A stretch of DNA of 55,215 nucleotides from CAVSWN01 sp046728115. Lineage in GTDB: Bacteria > Acidobacteriota > Vicinamibacteria > Vicinamibacterales > CAVVIG01. Of this stretch, positions 1 through 8,247 are shown piece after piece. The position numbers and the translations under genes are program-made. The stretch's first letter is position 1, and each line of letters begins with the position of its first letter. The notes under the pieces were generated by a model. The model saw only the letters and a program-made list of their open reading frames with translations. It was not told the origin of the DNA and did no database searches. The stretch lies in the NCBI GenBank assembly GCA_046728115.1, contig JBKPDW010000110.1:1-55215 (forward strand), written 5' to 3'.

Positions 1-1
1 C

Positions 2-268
2 GTGTACATCGATGAACCATCTGTGCCGCGACTTCGCATGGGCCAGAAGGCAACCGTGTTCACAGACGCCGGTGGTCCGGGATTTTCAGGCACGATCACG
101 TACGTCGCCTCCAAAGCGGAGTTCACGCCGCGCAACGTGCAGACAGCCGAGGATCGCTCGAAACTGGTCTATCGGATCAAGGTCACTGTCGACAACACGA
201 GCGGTGGGCTGAAGATCGGCATGCCGGTCGAAGCCGAGGTGCCGTTCACCGATGCCGAGGGCAAGTAA
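2..268 (+). CDS. HlyD-family efflux adaptor, C-terminal part
   Basis: Partial gene that begins before the window; 88 codons are visible and the first GTG here is not a credible start. The visible part is the last beta-rich portion of a periplasmic adaptor (membrane fusion protein): a barrel strand region with the GQKATVFTDA and FSGTITYVASKAEFTPRNVQT segments typical of HlyD/YbhG proteins, then a membrane-proximal end with GLKIGMPVEAEVPF. Such adaptors bridge an inner-membrane ABC permease and a TolC channel. It is followed at once by the ABC ATPase, TolC and permease genes of the same efflux system, which supports the call. Family is clear; substrate is unknown. Confidence 0.85.
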   Translation: MYIDEPSVPRLRMGQKATVFTDAGGPGFSGTITYVASKAEFTPRNVQTAEDRSKLVYRIKVTVDNTSGGLKIGMPVEAEVPFTDAEGK

Positions 269-269
269 C

Positions 270-1214
270 GTGGCGGATGCCATCACGCTCGATCGTGTCA
301 GCAAGCGTTATGGCGCAACCGTCGCGGCGCACGAGCTTTCGTGGTCCGTCGCGACAGGCGAGATGTTCGGACTCATCGGACCAGACGGCGCCGGCAAGAC
401 GACGACGATCCGGCTGATTTGCGGGCTGCTTCGCGCCGACGGCGGCACGGTCCGGGTGTTCGGACGCGACGCTCGAGCGGAACATCGGCAGCTGAGCGCC
501 TCGATCGGCTATCTCTCGCAGCGATTCAGCCTGTACGGCGATCTGAGCATCGACGAGAACATTGCGTTCTTTGCCGAAATCCACAGCGTTCGCGATTATC
601 GCGCGCGCCGCGATCGTCTGCTCGACCTGACACAGCTCACGCCGTACCGGGCGCGGCTGGCGGATCGGCTGTCGGGCGGGATGAAGCAGAAGCTGGCGCT
701 GGCCTGCACGCTCGTGCACGAGCCGGCGCTCCTGGTCCTCGACGAGCCGACTACCGGTGTCGATCCGGTGTCGCGTCGCGAGTTCTGGAAGCTTCTGTCC
801 GAATTCCTGTCGCAGGGTATGACGGTCGTGATGGCCACGCCCTACCTCGACGAAGCGGAGCGGTGCGGACGCGTCGCGTTGCTCTATCAAGGTCGTCTCC
901 TCGCGCTCGATCGGCCCGACGCCTTGCGCGCCGAGCTCCCCGGATCGTTGTTCGAGGTCATCGTCACCGATCACCGCCGCCCCGCCGACGTGCTGCGCGG
1001 CATCGACGGCGTGAGCGGCGTCCAGATGTTTGGCGAGCGCGCTCACGTTCGCGTCAATCGTACAGATGCACGGTCGGCCGAATCGCTGTCGGCAGGCATC
1101 GCGGCCGCAGGGCTCCGCGTGGAGAGCGTGCGTCCGATCGCGGCATCCCTCGAGGATGTGTTCATAGCGCGGCTGAGCGAGAAGTCACATGAACGGACCG
1201 CGTCTGATCACTGA
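270..1214 (+). CDS. ABC efflux ATPase 1 (YbhF N-half-like), atypical H-loop
   Basis: Cytoplasmic ATP-binding subunit of a multidrug-type ABC-2 exporter, about 314 residues from a GTG at 270; an in-frame ATG at 252 would overlap the adaptor gene. Walker A is GPDGAGKT (residues 37-44), the signature is LSGGMKQK and Walker B is LLVLDEPTTGVDP. The switch position reads MATPYLDEAE, so the usual histidine of the H-loop is replaced by proline, whereas the partner ATPase at 2574 keeps TTHYLDEAE. This matches the pattern of the fused two-domain protein YbhF, split here into two genes around the TolC gene. The 3' end overlaps the TolC gene by 26 bases. Confidence 0.9.
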   Translation: MADAITLDRVSKRYGATVAAHELSWSVATGEMFGLIGPDGAGKTTTIRLICGLLRADGGTVRVFGRDARAEHRQLSASIGYLSQRFSLYGDLSIDENIAFFAEIHSVRDYRARRDRLLDLTQLTPYRARLADRLSGGMKQKLALACTLVHEPALLVLDEPTTGVDPVSRREFWKLLSEFLSQGMTVVMATPYLDEAERCGRVALLYQGRLLALDRPDALRAELPGSLFEVIVTDHRRPADVLRGIDGVSGVQMFGERAHVRVNRTDARSAESLSAGIAAAGLRVESVRPIAASLEDVFIARLSEKSHERTASDH

Positions 1215-2577
1215 GTCCGCTGCAAACCCTTTCAACGCGATCTGGGGTCTCTGTGCTCCTGTACTGTTGCCTCTCATCGCCATCTGCGTCATCGCCGTTC
1301 CACTTTCGGCGCAAGGTGCAGGCACGCTCACGTTGCGGCTCACCCTGGACGAGGCCGTCGCCCGGGGGATTGCGAACAGCCATCGACTGGCAGAATTCCG
1401 CGCAGGTGGTCAAGCAGCAGAGGCGATCGTCGGTCAACGACACGCTGCCGGTCAGCCGCAGGTAGCCGCGCACGCCGGCTACACGCGAACGAATCATGTC
1501 CGCGAATTCACGCTCGTGGCGCCGAACGGGCAGGTTGGCGTTCTCTACCCGGACGCCCCCGACAACTATCAGACGCGCGTCGACCTGCAATGGCCGATCT
1601 ACACAGCCGGACGAATTGATGCTCTCGAACGCGCGGCGCGCATCGAGGCGACCGCGTCGACGGACGATCTCGCTGCGGCGCGTGCGGATTTGACGCTCGA
1701 GATCACTCGAGCGTACTGGGCGCTGGTGACGGCAGGCGAAGCGATGCGTGTGGTTCAGGAAGCAATGGACCGCATCGACGCGCACCTCCGCGATGTCCGA
1801 AATCAGCTCGACGTCGGCCTGGTTCCGCCGAGCGACGTGCTGAACGTCGAGACGCAGCAAGCGCGGCAGCGGATGCTTTCGATCCAGGCCCGGTTGGCCC
1901 GGAATGTCGCAGGGGCCGAGCTGGCGCGACTGATTGGTGCGGCGGCGGGCACGCCGATCGAACCCGACGCCACATTCGAGGTGCCCGCCCCAACTAGCGC
2001 AGCCGTGGATGCACTCGTCGAGACGGCGCGGCTGCAGCGTCCGGAGCGGGCTGCGCTGCTCAGACGTGTAGCCGCCGCGCGAGAACGCGGCATCGCGGCA
2101 GAGGCCGAGCGCAAACCAACTGTCACGATCGGCGGCGGTGTCGACTATGCGCGTCCCAATCCGCGAATTTTCCCGCGCGCCGAGGTCTGGCAGTCGTCGT
2201 GGGACGCGGGCGTCTACGTCAACTGGCCTTTGTTCGATGGCGGCCGTGCCAAAAGCGATGCCGCCGAGGCCGCTGCCAATGTTCGCGCCGCCGAAGAGCG
2301 CCTTGCCGACGTCGATGCTTCGCTAGCGCTCGAAGTTCGCGAACGTCTCAGCGAGGTCGAATCGTCGCGCGCCGCTATCGAGGCCGCGACAACAGGCGTT
2401 CGCAGTGCCACCGAGGCCCGTCGAGTCCTCGGCGATCGGTTCGCGGCCGGAGTGGCCACGAGCACCGACGTTCTCGATGCGCAGGTGGCCCTGCTGCAAG
2501 CCGAGCTCGACCGCACGCAAGCCATCGCCAATGCAAGGCTTGCCGACGCGCGCCTGGCACGGGCCCTCGGCCAATGA
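1189..2577 (+). CDS. TolC-like outer membrane efflux protein
   Basis: Outer-membrane channel component, 462 residues, the normal size for the family. A hydrophobic signal segment lies around residues 18-43 (VLLPLIAICVIAVPLSAQG). Two repeated outer-membrane efflux halves follow, each with long helices containing the family pattern (YWALVTAGEA, then DVLNVETQQARQRM; in the second half WPLFDGGRAKSDAAEA and TSTDVLDAQVALLQAE). It sits between the two ATPase genes and is coupled to both: it starts inside the preceding gene and its stop overlaps the next start as ATGA. The arrangement indicates a dedicated rather than shared exit channel. Confidence 0.9.
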   Translation: MNGPRLITESAANPFNAIWGLCAPVLLPLIAICVIAVPLSAQGAGTLTLRLTLDEAVARGIANSHRLAEFRAGGQAAEAIVGQRHAAGQPQVAAHAGYTRTNHVREFTLVAPNGQVGVLYPDAPDNYQTRVDLQWPIYTAGRIDALERAARIEATASTDDLAAARADLTLEITRAYWALVTAGEAMRVVQEAMDRIDAHLRDVRNQLDVGLVPPSDVLNVETQQARQRMLSIQARLARNVAGAELARLIGAAAGTPIEPDATFEVPAPTSAAVDALVETARLQRPERAALLRRVAAARERGIAAEAERKPTVTIGGGVDYARPNPRIFPRAEVWQSSWDAGVYVNWPLFDGGRAKSDAAEAAANVRAAEERLADVDASLALEVRERLSEVESSRAAIEAATTGVRSATEARRVLGDRFAAGVATSTDVLDAQVALLQAELDRTQAIANARLADARLARALGQ

Positions 2578-3500
2578 ATGCGATTTCGGTCAGGAACCTC
2601 ACCAAACGGTTCGGCGATTTCGTCGCCGTCGACAACGTCACGTTCGACGTCGCGCAAGGCGAGGTGGTCGGATTTCTCGGCAGCAACGGCGCTGGCAAGT
2701 CGACGATGATCAGGATGCTCTGCGGCCTCCTGAAGCCGACGAGCGGCGAGGCCAAGGTGGGCGGCGTGGACGTCGGCCGCGATCCCGAAGGCGTCAAGCG
2801 CCGGATCGGCTACATGTCACAGCGGTTCTCGCTCTACGAGCGGCTGACGGTCGATCAGAACATTCGATTCTTTGGTGGCGTGTACGGTCTCGACCGCCGA
2901 ACGCTTGATGCGCGCCGGCGGTTCGTCCTGGCCATGGCCGGACTCGAGGGCCGCGAGCGGACACGCACCGCTGATCTCGCAGGCGGCTGGCGGCAGCGCC
3001 TGGCTCTCGGCTGCGCGATTCTCCACGAGCCGGCCATCGTGTTTCTCGACGAGCCCACGGGAGGCGTCGATCCGCTTTCGAGACGCGAATTCTGGAGCCT
3101 CATCGATCATCTGTCCGAGACCGGCGTGACCGTCCTGGTGACGACGCACTATCTGGACGAGGCGGAGCATTGCAATCGCATCGCGATCATGCACGGCGGG
3201 CGTCTCGCGGCGCTCGGCACCGCCAACGAGCTGAAACGCGTGTTCGCGGATCGCTCGATCGTCGAAGTGCAGGCCGTCAATCCGATCGACGCGATGCGAG
3301 CGCTCGATACCATGCCGGAGGTAGAGAAGACCAGTGTGTTCGGCACAGCCGTCCACGCCGTCCTCACGGCGGGAAGGGCCGGCACGCTGGATGCGATCAG
3401 CGAGGGCTTGCAGCGCGCAGGTGTGCCAGTTGGTGGAATCACGCCAGTGCAGCCCTCGCTCGAAGACGTCTTCCTGGAAGTCGTGCAGGAGGCGCAATAA
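2574..3500 (+). CDS. ABC efflux ATPase 2 (YbhF C-half-like)
   Basis: Second ATPase subunit, 308 residues. The start is the ATG at 2574, which overlaps the TolC stop as ATGA; the long open frame upstream is not used. Walker A GSNGAGKS (residues 36-43), Walker B IVFLDEPTGGVDP and switch TTHYLDEAEHC are intact, but the signature is LAGGWRQR, not LSGGQ. Such a substitution is known for the second half of YbhF-type ATPases. The C-terminal tail after about residue 215 carries the VEVQAV and PSLEDVFLEVV segments common to drug-export ATPases. It probably forms a heterodimer with the ATPase at 270, each contributing one complete and one degenerate set of motifs. Confidence 0.9.
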   Translation: MNAISVRNLTKRFGDFVAVDNVTFDVAQGEVVGFLGSNGAGKSTMIRMLCGLLKPTSGEAKVGGVDVGRDPEGVKRRIGYMSQRFSLYERLTVDQNIRFFGGVYGLDRRTLDARRRFVLAMAGLEGRERTRTADLAGGWRQRLALGCAILHEPAIVFLDEPTGGVDPLSRREFWSLIDHLSETGVTVLVTTHYLDEAEHCNRIAIMHGGRLAALGTANELKRVFADRSIVEVQAVNPIDAMRALDTMPEVEKTSVFGTAVHAVLTAGRAGTLDAISEGLQRAGVPVGGITPVQPSLEDVFLEVVQEAQ

Positions 3501-3501
3501 C

Positions 3502-4608
3502 GTGAGGAAGGTGCTGGCGGTTGCACGCAAGGAATTTCGCCAGCTCGTCCGTGACCGGCGCACTCTGCTCACGTTGTTGTTCGTCCCGACGTCGATTCTC
3601 CTGATCTTCGGCTACGCCCTGAACTTCGACATTCGCCACGTGCGGCTGGCAGTCGACGATCGCGATCATTCGGCGGCGAGCCGGTCCCTCGTTTCGGCCT
3701 TCGTCAATTCCGGTTACTTCGATTTCGTCGCCGCCGTCGACGAGGAGGAAACCACACGGTTGATGGACCTCAACGAGGTGCGCGCAGTCCTCGTGATTCC
3801 AACAGGGCTGTCGAAGGCTCTGTACACGGGTCAACCGGCGGCGGTGCAGGTACTGATCAACGGCGACAACGCCAACACCGCGACGACAGTGATGGGGTAT
3901 GCGCTGACGATCGTCCGCAGCGAGTCGGCGAAGTACCAGCCGGCCGTGCGGGCGCCTCGCCCCCTGATCGGCATCGAACAGCGTGTCTGGTACAACCCGG
4001 AACTGCGAAGCGCGCTGTTTCTGGTGCCTGGCCTCATCGCGTACATCGCGATGCTGACAGCAGTAGTCTCGACCGCTCTGTCGGTCGTGCGCGAGAAGGA
4101 GCGCGGCACGATGGAGCAGGTGCGCATGGCTCCCCTCGACGCAGCATCGTTCGTCGTCGGTAAGACGATTCCGTATTTCTTCGTGTCCGTGGCGTCTGCC
4201 GTCGGCGTCGTTGTGGCGGCCATGATCCTCTTCGGGATGCCGATGCGTGGTTCGTGGCTGCTGCTCCTGACGGTGCTGTCGCTGTTCCTTGTCGGCGCGC
4301 TCGCGCTTGGCCTGTTGATCTCGAGCGTCGCCGACACGCAGCAGGTGGCGTTTCAGGCGGCGCTGCTCGCTTCGTTTCTGCCGACGCTGATGCTGTCGGG
4401 CTTCATTTTTCCCATCGCCAGCATGCCCCGGTTCCTCCAGATCATCACCTACGCGGTTCCCGCCAGGTATTTCCTCGTGGCGCTGCGTGGAATCATGCTG
4501 AAGGGCTCCGGTCTGGCCGTCTGCTGGACCGATCTGACCGCGCTGCTGGTGTTCGCCATCACCGTGCTTGCGCTTGCATCAATCCGGTTGCAGCGGCAGT
4601 GGGTGTGA
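3502..4608 (+). CDS. ABC-2 type permease 1 (YbhS/YbhR-like)
   Basis: Inner-membrane subunit, 368 residues, started at the GTG at 3502 one base after the preceding stop, since VRKVLAVARKEFRQLVRDRRTL is the conserved N terminus of these permeases (shown here in part: KEFRQLVRDRRTL). One membrane helix at about residues 22-42 is followed by a large extracytoplasmic domain to about residue 170 and then five or six helices. The REKERGTMEQVRMAPL motif and the SGFIFPIASMPRFLQIITYAVPARYFL segment (in part SGFIFPIASMP) are diagnostic. It forms the pore with the next gene, which is one base downstream. Confidence 0.9.
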   Translation: MRKVLAVARKEFRQLVRDRRTLLTLLFVPTSILLIFGYALNFDIRHVRLAVDDRDHSAASRSLVSAFVNSGYFDFVAAVDEEETTRLMDLNEVRAVLVIPTGLSKALYTGQPAAVQVLINGDNANTATTVMGYALTIVRSESAKYQPAVRAPRPLIGIEQRVWYNPELRSALFLVPGLIAYIAMLTAVVSTALSVVREKERGTMEQVRMAPLDAASFVVGKTIPYFFVSVASAVGVVVAAMILFGMPMRGSWLLLLTVLSLFLVGALALGLLISSVADTQQVAFQAALLASFLPTLMLSGFIFPIASMPRFLQIITYAVPARYFLVALRGIMLKGSGLAVCWTDLTALLVFAITVLALASIRLQRQWV

Positions 4609-4609
4609 C

Positions 4610-5848
4610 ATGAGGCGCATGTCCTTCCTCGTGTGGAAGGAGCTCATCGAGCTCAAGGAAGATCCGCGGCTTTTCGTCATCGTTGTCGCCGCGCCCCTTC
4701 TCCAGCTGGTCATGCTGGGGTACGCCGCCACGACCGACGTGCGTCATGTGCCGATCGTCGTTGCCGACGGGGATCGGTCAGCCTCCAGTCGCGACCTGAT
4801 CGCACGCTTCGCCGCCTCGCCGAACTTCACGCTGATTGATGTCGTATCGAGCCCCGGCGACATCGATCCATATCTCGAGCGTGGCCGCGCATGGATGGCC
4901 CTTGACATCCCACCGCAGTACGGCCGAAGGCTCGAGCGCCGAGAGTCGCAGTCGCTCCAGCTCGTCGCCGATGGAAGCGATGCGAGCTCGACGAATGTCG
5001 CGCTCGGCTACGCCACGAATCTCATCGCCGCGTATGCCCAGGAGCTGGTGGAAGCAGGGCGGCCGGGAGCGGCTGGACGGATCGACGGGGCAGGTGCGGC
5101 GGGCGGGGACGACAGGGCAGGTGGGTCGGAGGGCCTTCGTGCCGAAGGCGCTTCCACGGGCGTTGCCGAAGCTCGCCCGACAGGCGAGCGAGCCGAGGCG
5201 CGTGGCATTGATGCGCGCGTGCGCGTGTGGTTCAACCCGCGTCTCGAGAGCCGCGACTTCATGTTGCCCGGCATTCTGGCGCTGCTGCTGCTCGTGGTCA
5301 CGACCAACCTCTCGTCGATGGGGATCGTCCGCGAGAAGGAGGTCGGCACGCTCGAGCAACTCAACGTCACACCGCTCCGGCGGTGGGAGCTGATCGTCGG
5401 CAAGCTGCTGCCGTACGCGCTCGTCGGCCTGATAGATGCCTGTCTGGTCGTGGCGGTCACTCTGTTCTGGTTCCAGATTCCGCTGCGCGGCAGCGTCGCC
5501 TTGTTGTTCGCGCTGACGGCGCTTTACTTACTGAGCACGCTCGGTCTGGGCTTGTTCGTGTCGACGATCTCCTCGACACAGCAACAAGCCATGATGACGA
5601 CGATGTTCTTTTTTCTGATGCCGATGGTGTTCCTGTCCGGATTCGTGTTTCCCATCGAGAACATGCCCGCCGTGATTCAGCCTCTCACCTATTTGTTGCC
5701 TCTCCGATATTTCCTCGTGATTCTTCGGTCCATCTTCCTGAAAGGCGTGGGATTGGAGACACTCTGGCCGCAGGCGGCGGCGTTGACCGCATGGGGAGTC
5801 GCGGTGCTGGCTCTTGCCATCGCGCGTTCCACCAAACGCATGGTGTGA
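4610..5848 (+). CDS. ABC-2 type permease 2 with a Gly/Ala-rich insertion
   Basis: Paralogue of permease 1, 412 residues from the ATG at 4610. It shares the N-terminal helix (LVWKELIELKEDPRL), the REKEVGTLEQLNVTPL motif and the SGFVFPIENMPAVIQPLTYLLPLRYF region (in part SGFVFPIENMP). It is some 45 residues longer than permease 1 because residues about 150-199 (bases 5057-5206) form a low-complexity Gly/Ala/Arg stretch between AYAQELVE and DARVRVWFNPRLESRDF; permease 1 has a short link at the same place. The inserted DNA holds two perfect hairpins, annotated separately. The rest of the protein looks intact, so it is probably functional. This is the last gene of the efflux operon. Confidence 0.9.
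   Translation: MRRMSFLVWKELIELKEDPRLFVIVVAAPLLQLVMLGYAATTDVRHVPIVVADGDRSASSRDLIARFAASPNFTLIDVVSSPGDIDPYLERGRAWMALDIPPQYGRRLERRESQSLQLVADGSDASSTNVALGYATNLIAAYAQELVEAGRPGAAGRIDGAGAAGGDDRAGGSEGLRAEGASTGVAEARPTGERAEARGIDARVRVWFNPRLESRDFMLPGILALLLLVVTTNLSSMGIVREKEVGTLEQLNVTPLRRWELIVGKLLPYALVGLIDACLVVAVTLFWFQIPLRGSVALLFALTALYLLSTLGLGLFVSTISSTQQQAMMTTMFFFLMPMVFLSGFVFPIENMPAVIQPLTYLLPLRYFLVILRSIFLKGVGLETLWPQAAALTAWGVAVLALAIARSTKRMV
5057..5206. repeat. In-frame palindromic insert in permease 2
   Basis: Low-complexity segment absent from the paralogous permease. It contains GGGCAGGTG twice about 27 bases apart, then a 7-3-7 hairpin (GCCTTCG at 5133-5139 with CGAAGGC at 5143-5149) and a 7-5-7 hairpin (GCTCGCC at 5171-5177 with GGCGAGC at 5183-5189). 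The paired hairpins look like a REP-type element that kept the reading frame open. Confidence 0.6.
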
Positions 5849-5907
5849 CCGAGGTCGGATGGAGACTTCGGCGGTGAGCGCGCTGGACGGATACAGGGAG
5901 CCAACGC

Positions 5908-7035
5908 TCAAAACGTTTGTCGCGCCACCCACTCTCGCAGCAGCGAATCCACCACGCTGTACCGCGGACCTTCTCGCGCGATCAGATCCTCGCGAACCAG
6001 CGCGCTCAAGGCGGTCTGCACGCTGGATGGCCCCCCGAGCCGATGACGTGCGCGCACGTCGGCGGACAGCAGCTCGCGTCCGTCTTCGAGCACGACCGCG
6101 CGGAGCACGCCGCGCTGAGCGAGCGTCAACCGCTGCCAGATGGCTTCGAACATCATCTGCTGCTCGCTGAGCAGACGTTTGAGCGCATCGTGCAAATCTT
6201 CGAAGGTTGCACGCCGCCGCGATCGCAGTCGAACCTGATCCCAGGTTTCGTGCGCCAGCCGCTGAACGTCGTACGGCAGGTTTGCCGCCAGTTCCACGAT
6301 CGCCGTGCCGAGGCCGGGATCGGGCGCGATACCGGTGCGCGCGAACCGCGCGTCGATGAACGCCGCGAACTCGTCCGGCGGAATCTTCTCGAGGCGCATC
6401 ACCGGGCCGGCCTTGTAGAAGGGCCGCTTCGATCCCAGCATCCGCTCCATCAGCGTCGGCTCGGATCCCGCGAAGACATAGCCAACCTGGCGCTGATGCT
6501 GAACGGCGGCGCGCAGCGCGTGTTCGACCGACCCGCCATCGAAACCGCCTATGGCCTGGAACTCGTCGAGCGCGACGACGACGGTTCGCTTACGCGCGTC
6601 GGCCAGACGTGCGGGCAGCTCGAACACTTCGCTCGCCAGACGTGAGATGTCCCGATCGGTCCGGGCGTTGGGGAACGCGACGCGCGAGTCCGGCGAGAGC
6701 TCCACGCGCGTCGAGGCGACGACGCCGCGAATCCAATGGCGCGCGCGGTCCCATTTCGTTTCGGCCGCCAGCAGAGCCTGGGCGTAGCCTTCGAGAAAGG
6801 ACACGTAGGAACTGAAACTGCTGACCGTCATATGTACGGTGAGCGCACCGCGTCGGGTCATGGCCGCGAGGGCGTGTCGGATGAGCGAGGATTTGCCGTA
6901 TCGGCGTGGCGAGATCAGAAACACTTTCTGGCCCGCGACCAAATCCCCAACCAGGCGGTCGAGCTCCACCACACGATCCACAAATGCAGACGTTGGCACA
7001 ACTTCGCCATATACGAAGGGATTCGTTTTCGCCAT
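5908..7035 (-). CDS. Archaeal-type AAA ATPase
   Basis: Cytoplasmic P-loop ATPase of 375 residues of the archaeal ATPase/AAA superfamily (PF01637-like). Walker A is SPRRYGKSSL (about residues 42-51) and Walker B is VVVALDEFQAIGG. The N-terminal NPFVYGEVVPTSAFVDR segment is the typical entry to this family, and the C terminus looks like a winged helix (TALSALVREDLIAREGPRYSV). The start ATG at 7035 has AGGTGA as ribosome site. These proteins often act alone and their targets are mostly unknown. It faces the efflux operon and is divergent from the STAS gene; nothing nearby indicates a partner. Confidence 0.8.
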   Translation of the reverse strand: MAKTNPFVYGEVVPTSAFVDRVVELDRLVGDLVAGQKVFLISPRRYGKSSLIRHALAAMTRRGALTVHMTVSSFSSYVSFLEGYAQALLAAETKWDRARHWIRGVVASTRVELSPDSRVAFPNARTDRDISRLASEVFELPARLADARKRTVVVALDEFQAIGGFDGGSVEHALRAAVQHQRQVGYVFAGSEPTLMERMLGSKRPFYKAGPVMRLEKIPPDEFAAFIDARFARTGIAPDPGLGTAIVELAANLPYDVQRLAHETWDQVRLRSRRRATFEDLHDALKRLLSEQQMMFEAIWQRLTLAQRGVLRAVVLEDGRELLSADVRARHRLGGPSSVQTALSALVREDLIAREGPRYSVVDSLLREWVARQTF

Positions 7036-7069
7036 ATGTTCACCTTACAGCCGCGCTGCGGACGATTGG

Positions 7070-7078
7070 TGCTATAGT
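7070..7078 (+). promoter_or_regulatory. Extended -10 promoter for the STAS-DUF4956 gene
   Basis: TGCTATAGT reads as an extended -10 element (TGn plus TATAGT) about 57 bases before the ATG at 7135. No good -35 is present, as is usual for extended -10 promoters. Confidence 0.45.
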
Positions 7079-7134
7079 GCCCGCAATCACGCCAAAGCTC
7101 GACTCGGAAGGAATTTACCGGGCATCGCCGTCGC

Positions 7135-8247
7135 ATGGCCATCAGTTCCGTCGGGGATCGGCTCGTATTGTCACCGCAAGAGGCGCTCGTTGCTGGCGGG
7201 GCTGCTGAAGCGTTCGAGACACAACTCCGTCAGCTATACCGAAGCGGACAGTATCGGCATCTGGTCATTGATTTCACGAATGTCCCAGCACTCGACAGCG
7301 CAGGCATCCGCGCCCTCGTGCGAGCCCATACGACGGCTCAGCGCATGGACGCCACGCTGCGCCTTGCGGGACTCCCTCCCAAGGTACGTCAGGTTCTTGA
7401 TGCCGCGAACCTTACGGGCGTTTTCGACATCTACGAATCGCCCGAAGCGGCGCGGTTCGCATCGTGGCCGTGGCGCGCGATTCGAGTCGGCATCGCCGGG
7501 ACCATCCTGTGTGGTGGCCTGGTGTGGGCGGGGCTGAAATGGCCGATGGAACTCAGCGGTATCAGCGAGATCGCGGAAGAGGCCATCGGCGGGAAGAAAG
7601 GCGGGTCGAGCCTTCCGGTCCATGCCTTCCAGCCATTTGTCGAGCTCGTGAAGCTCGTTGTCGCCGCGCTGATTGGCCTTCTGATCACCGCGATTCACCA
7701 GCCCGCATCGCGTGAGCGTGGACGGTCGATGGAGCAGGCGCAAATCCTTCTGTGCGTATCCGGTGCGATGATGATGATCATCATCGGCAACTCACTCGCC
7801 CGCGCGTTCGGCATCGCAGGCGCGGCCAGCATCATCAGATTTCGGACACCGGTCGACGATCCAAAAGACGTGACGATTCTGTTCCTTTTGATGGGGCTGG
7901 GCATGTCGTCGGGTCTCGGCGCGTTCGCGGTTGCTGGCCTGGGCACGGCCTTCCTGTGCATCGCCCTGCTGGGGCTCGATCATCTGGCAACCCAGAAAGC
8001 GCGCAGCATGTCGGTTGAGATTCAGGCGAGCGGGCGCGTGTTTCCGACAACACACGTCGAGAACGTATTTGTCCGCAATCAGATCGTCTTCGAACCACGC
8101 GAGATCTCCCAGGCAGACGACGTCACGGTCAAGTACTACACGTGGCTGGATGCGCGCATGTCACTCGAAGACCTGAGCAGCCAGCTGATGACCGCGGGCG
8201 CGGGCGTGCAGTCCGTGGCCTGGGGAAATCCCAAACGCGAGCGATGA
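7135..8247 (+). CDS. STAS domain-DUF4956 membrane protein
   Basis: A 370-residue fusion. Residues 1-105 form a STAS domain (LVIDFTNVPALDSAGIRALV is the anti-sigma-antagonist-like core; here in part FTNVPALDSAGIRAL). The rest is a DUF4956-type membrane domain with about five helices: one at 120-140, one near 180, then MMMIIIGNSLARAFGIAGA, and the family hallmark ASIIRFRTPVDDPKDV followed by more helices and a cytoplasmic tail. DUF4956 proteins are commonly encoded near CotH kinases and polyphosphate (VTC-type) polymerases; here CotH genes follow but no polymerase is in view. The STAS fusion suggests regulation by interaction or nucleotide binding. It overlaps the next gene by four bases (ATGA). 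Confidence 0.75.
   Translation: MAISSVGDRLVLSPQEALVAGGAAEAFETQLRQLYRSGQYRHLVIDFTNVPALDSAGIRALVRAHTTAQRMDATLRLAGLPPKVRQVLDAANLTGVFDIYESPEAARFASWPWRAIRVGIAGTILCGGLVWAGLKWPMELSGISEIAEEAIGGKKGGSSLPVHAFQPFVELVKLVVAALIGLLITAIHQPASRERGRSMEQAQILLCVSGAMMMIIIGNSLARAFGIAGAASIIRFRTPVDDPKDVTILFLLMGLGMSSGLGAFAVAGLGTAFLCIALLGLDHLATQKARSMSVEIQASGRVFPTTHVENVFVRNQIVFEPREISQADDVTVKYYTWLDARMSLEDLSSQLMTAGAGVQSVAWGNPKRER

Noticed and set aside
2199..2573. Long N-terminal extension of ABC ATPase 2
   Set aside because: It lies wholly inside the TolC gene in another frame and is Arg/Cys-rich; the ATGA start at 2574 begins exactly at the conserved domain.
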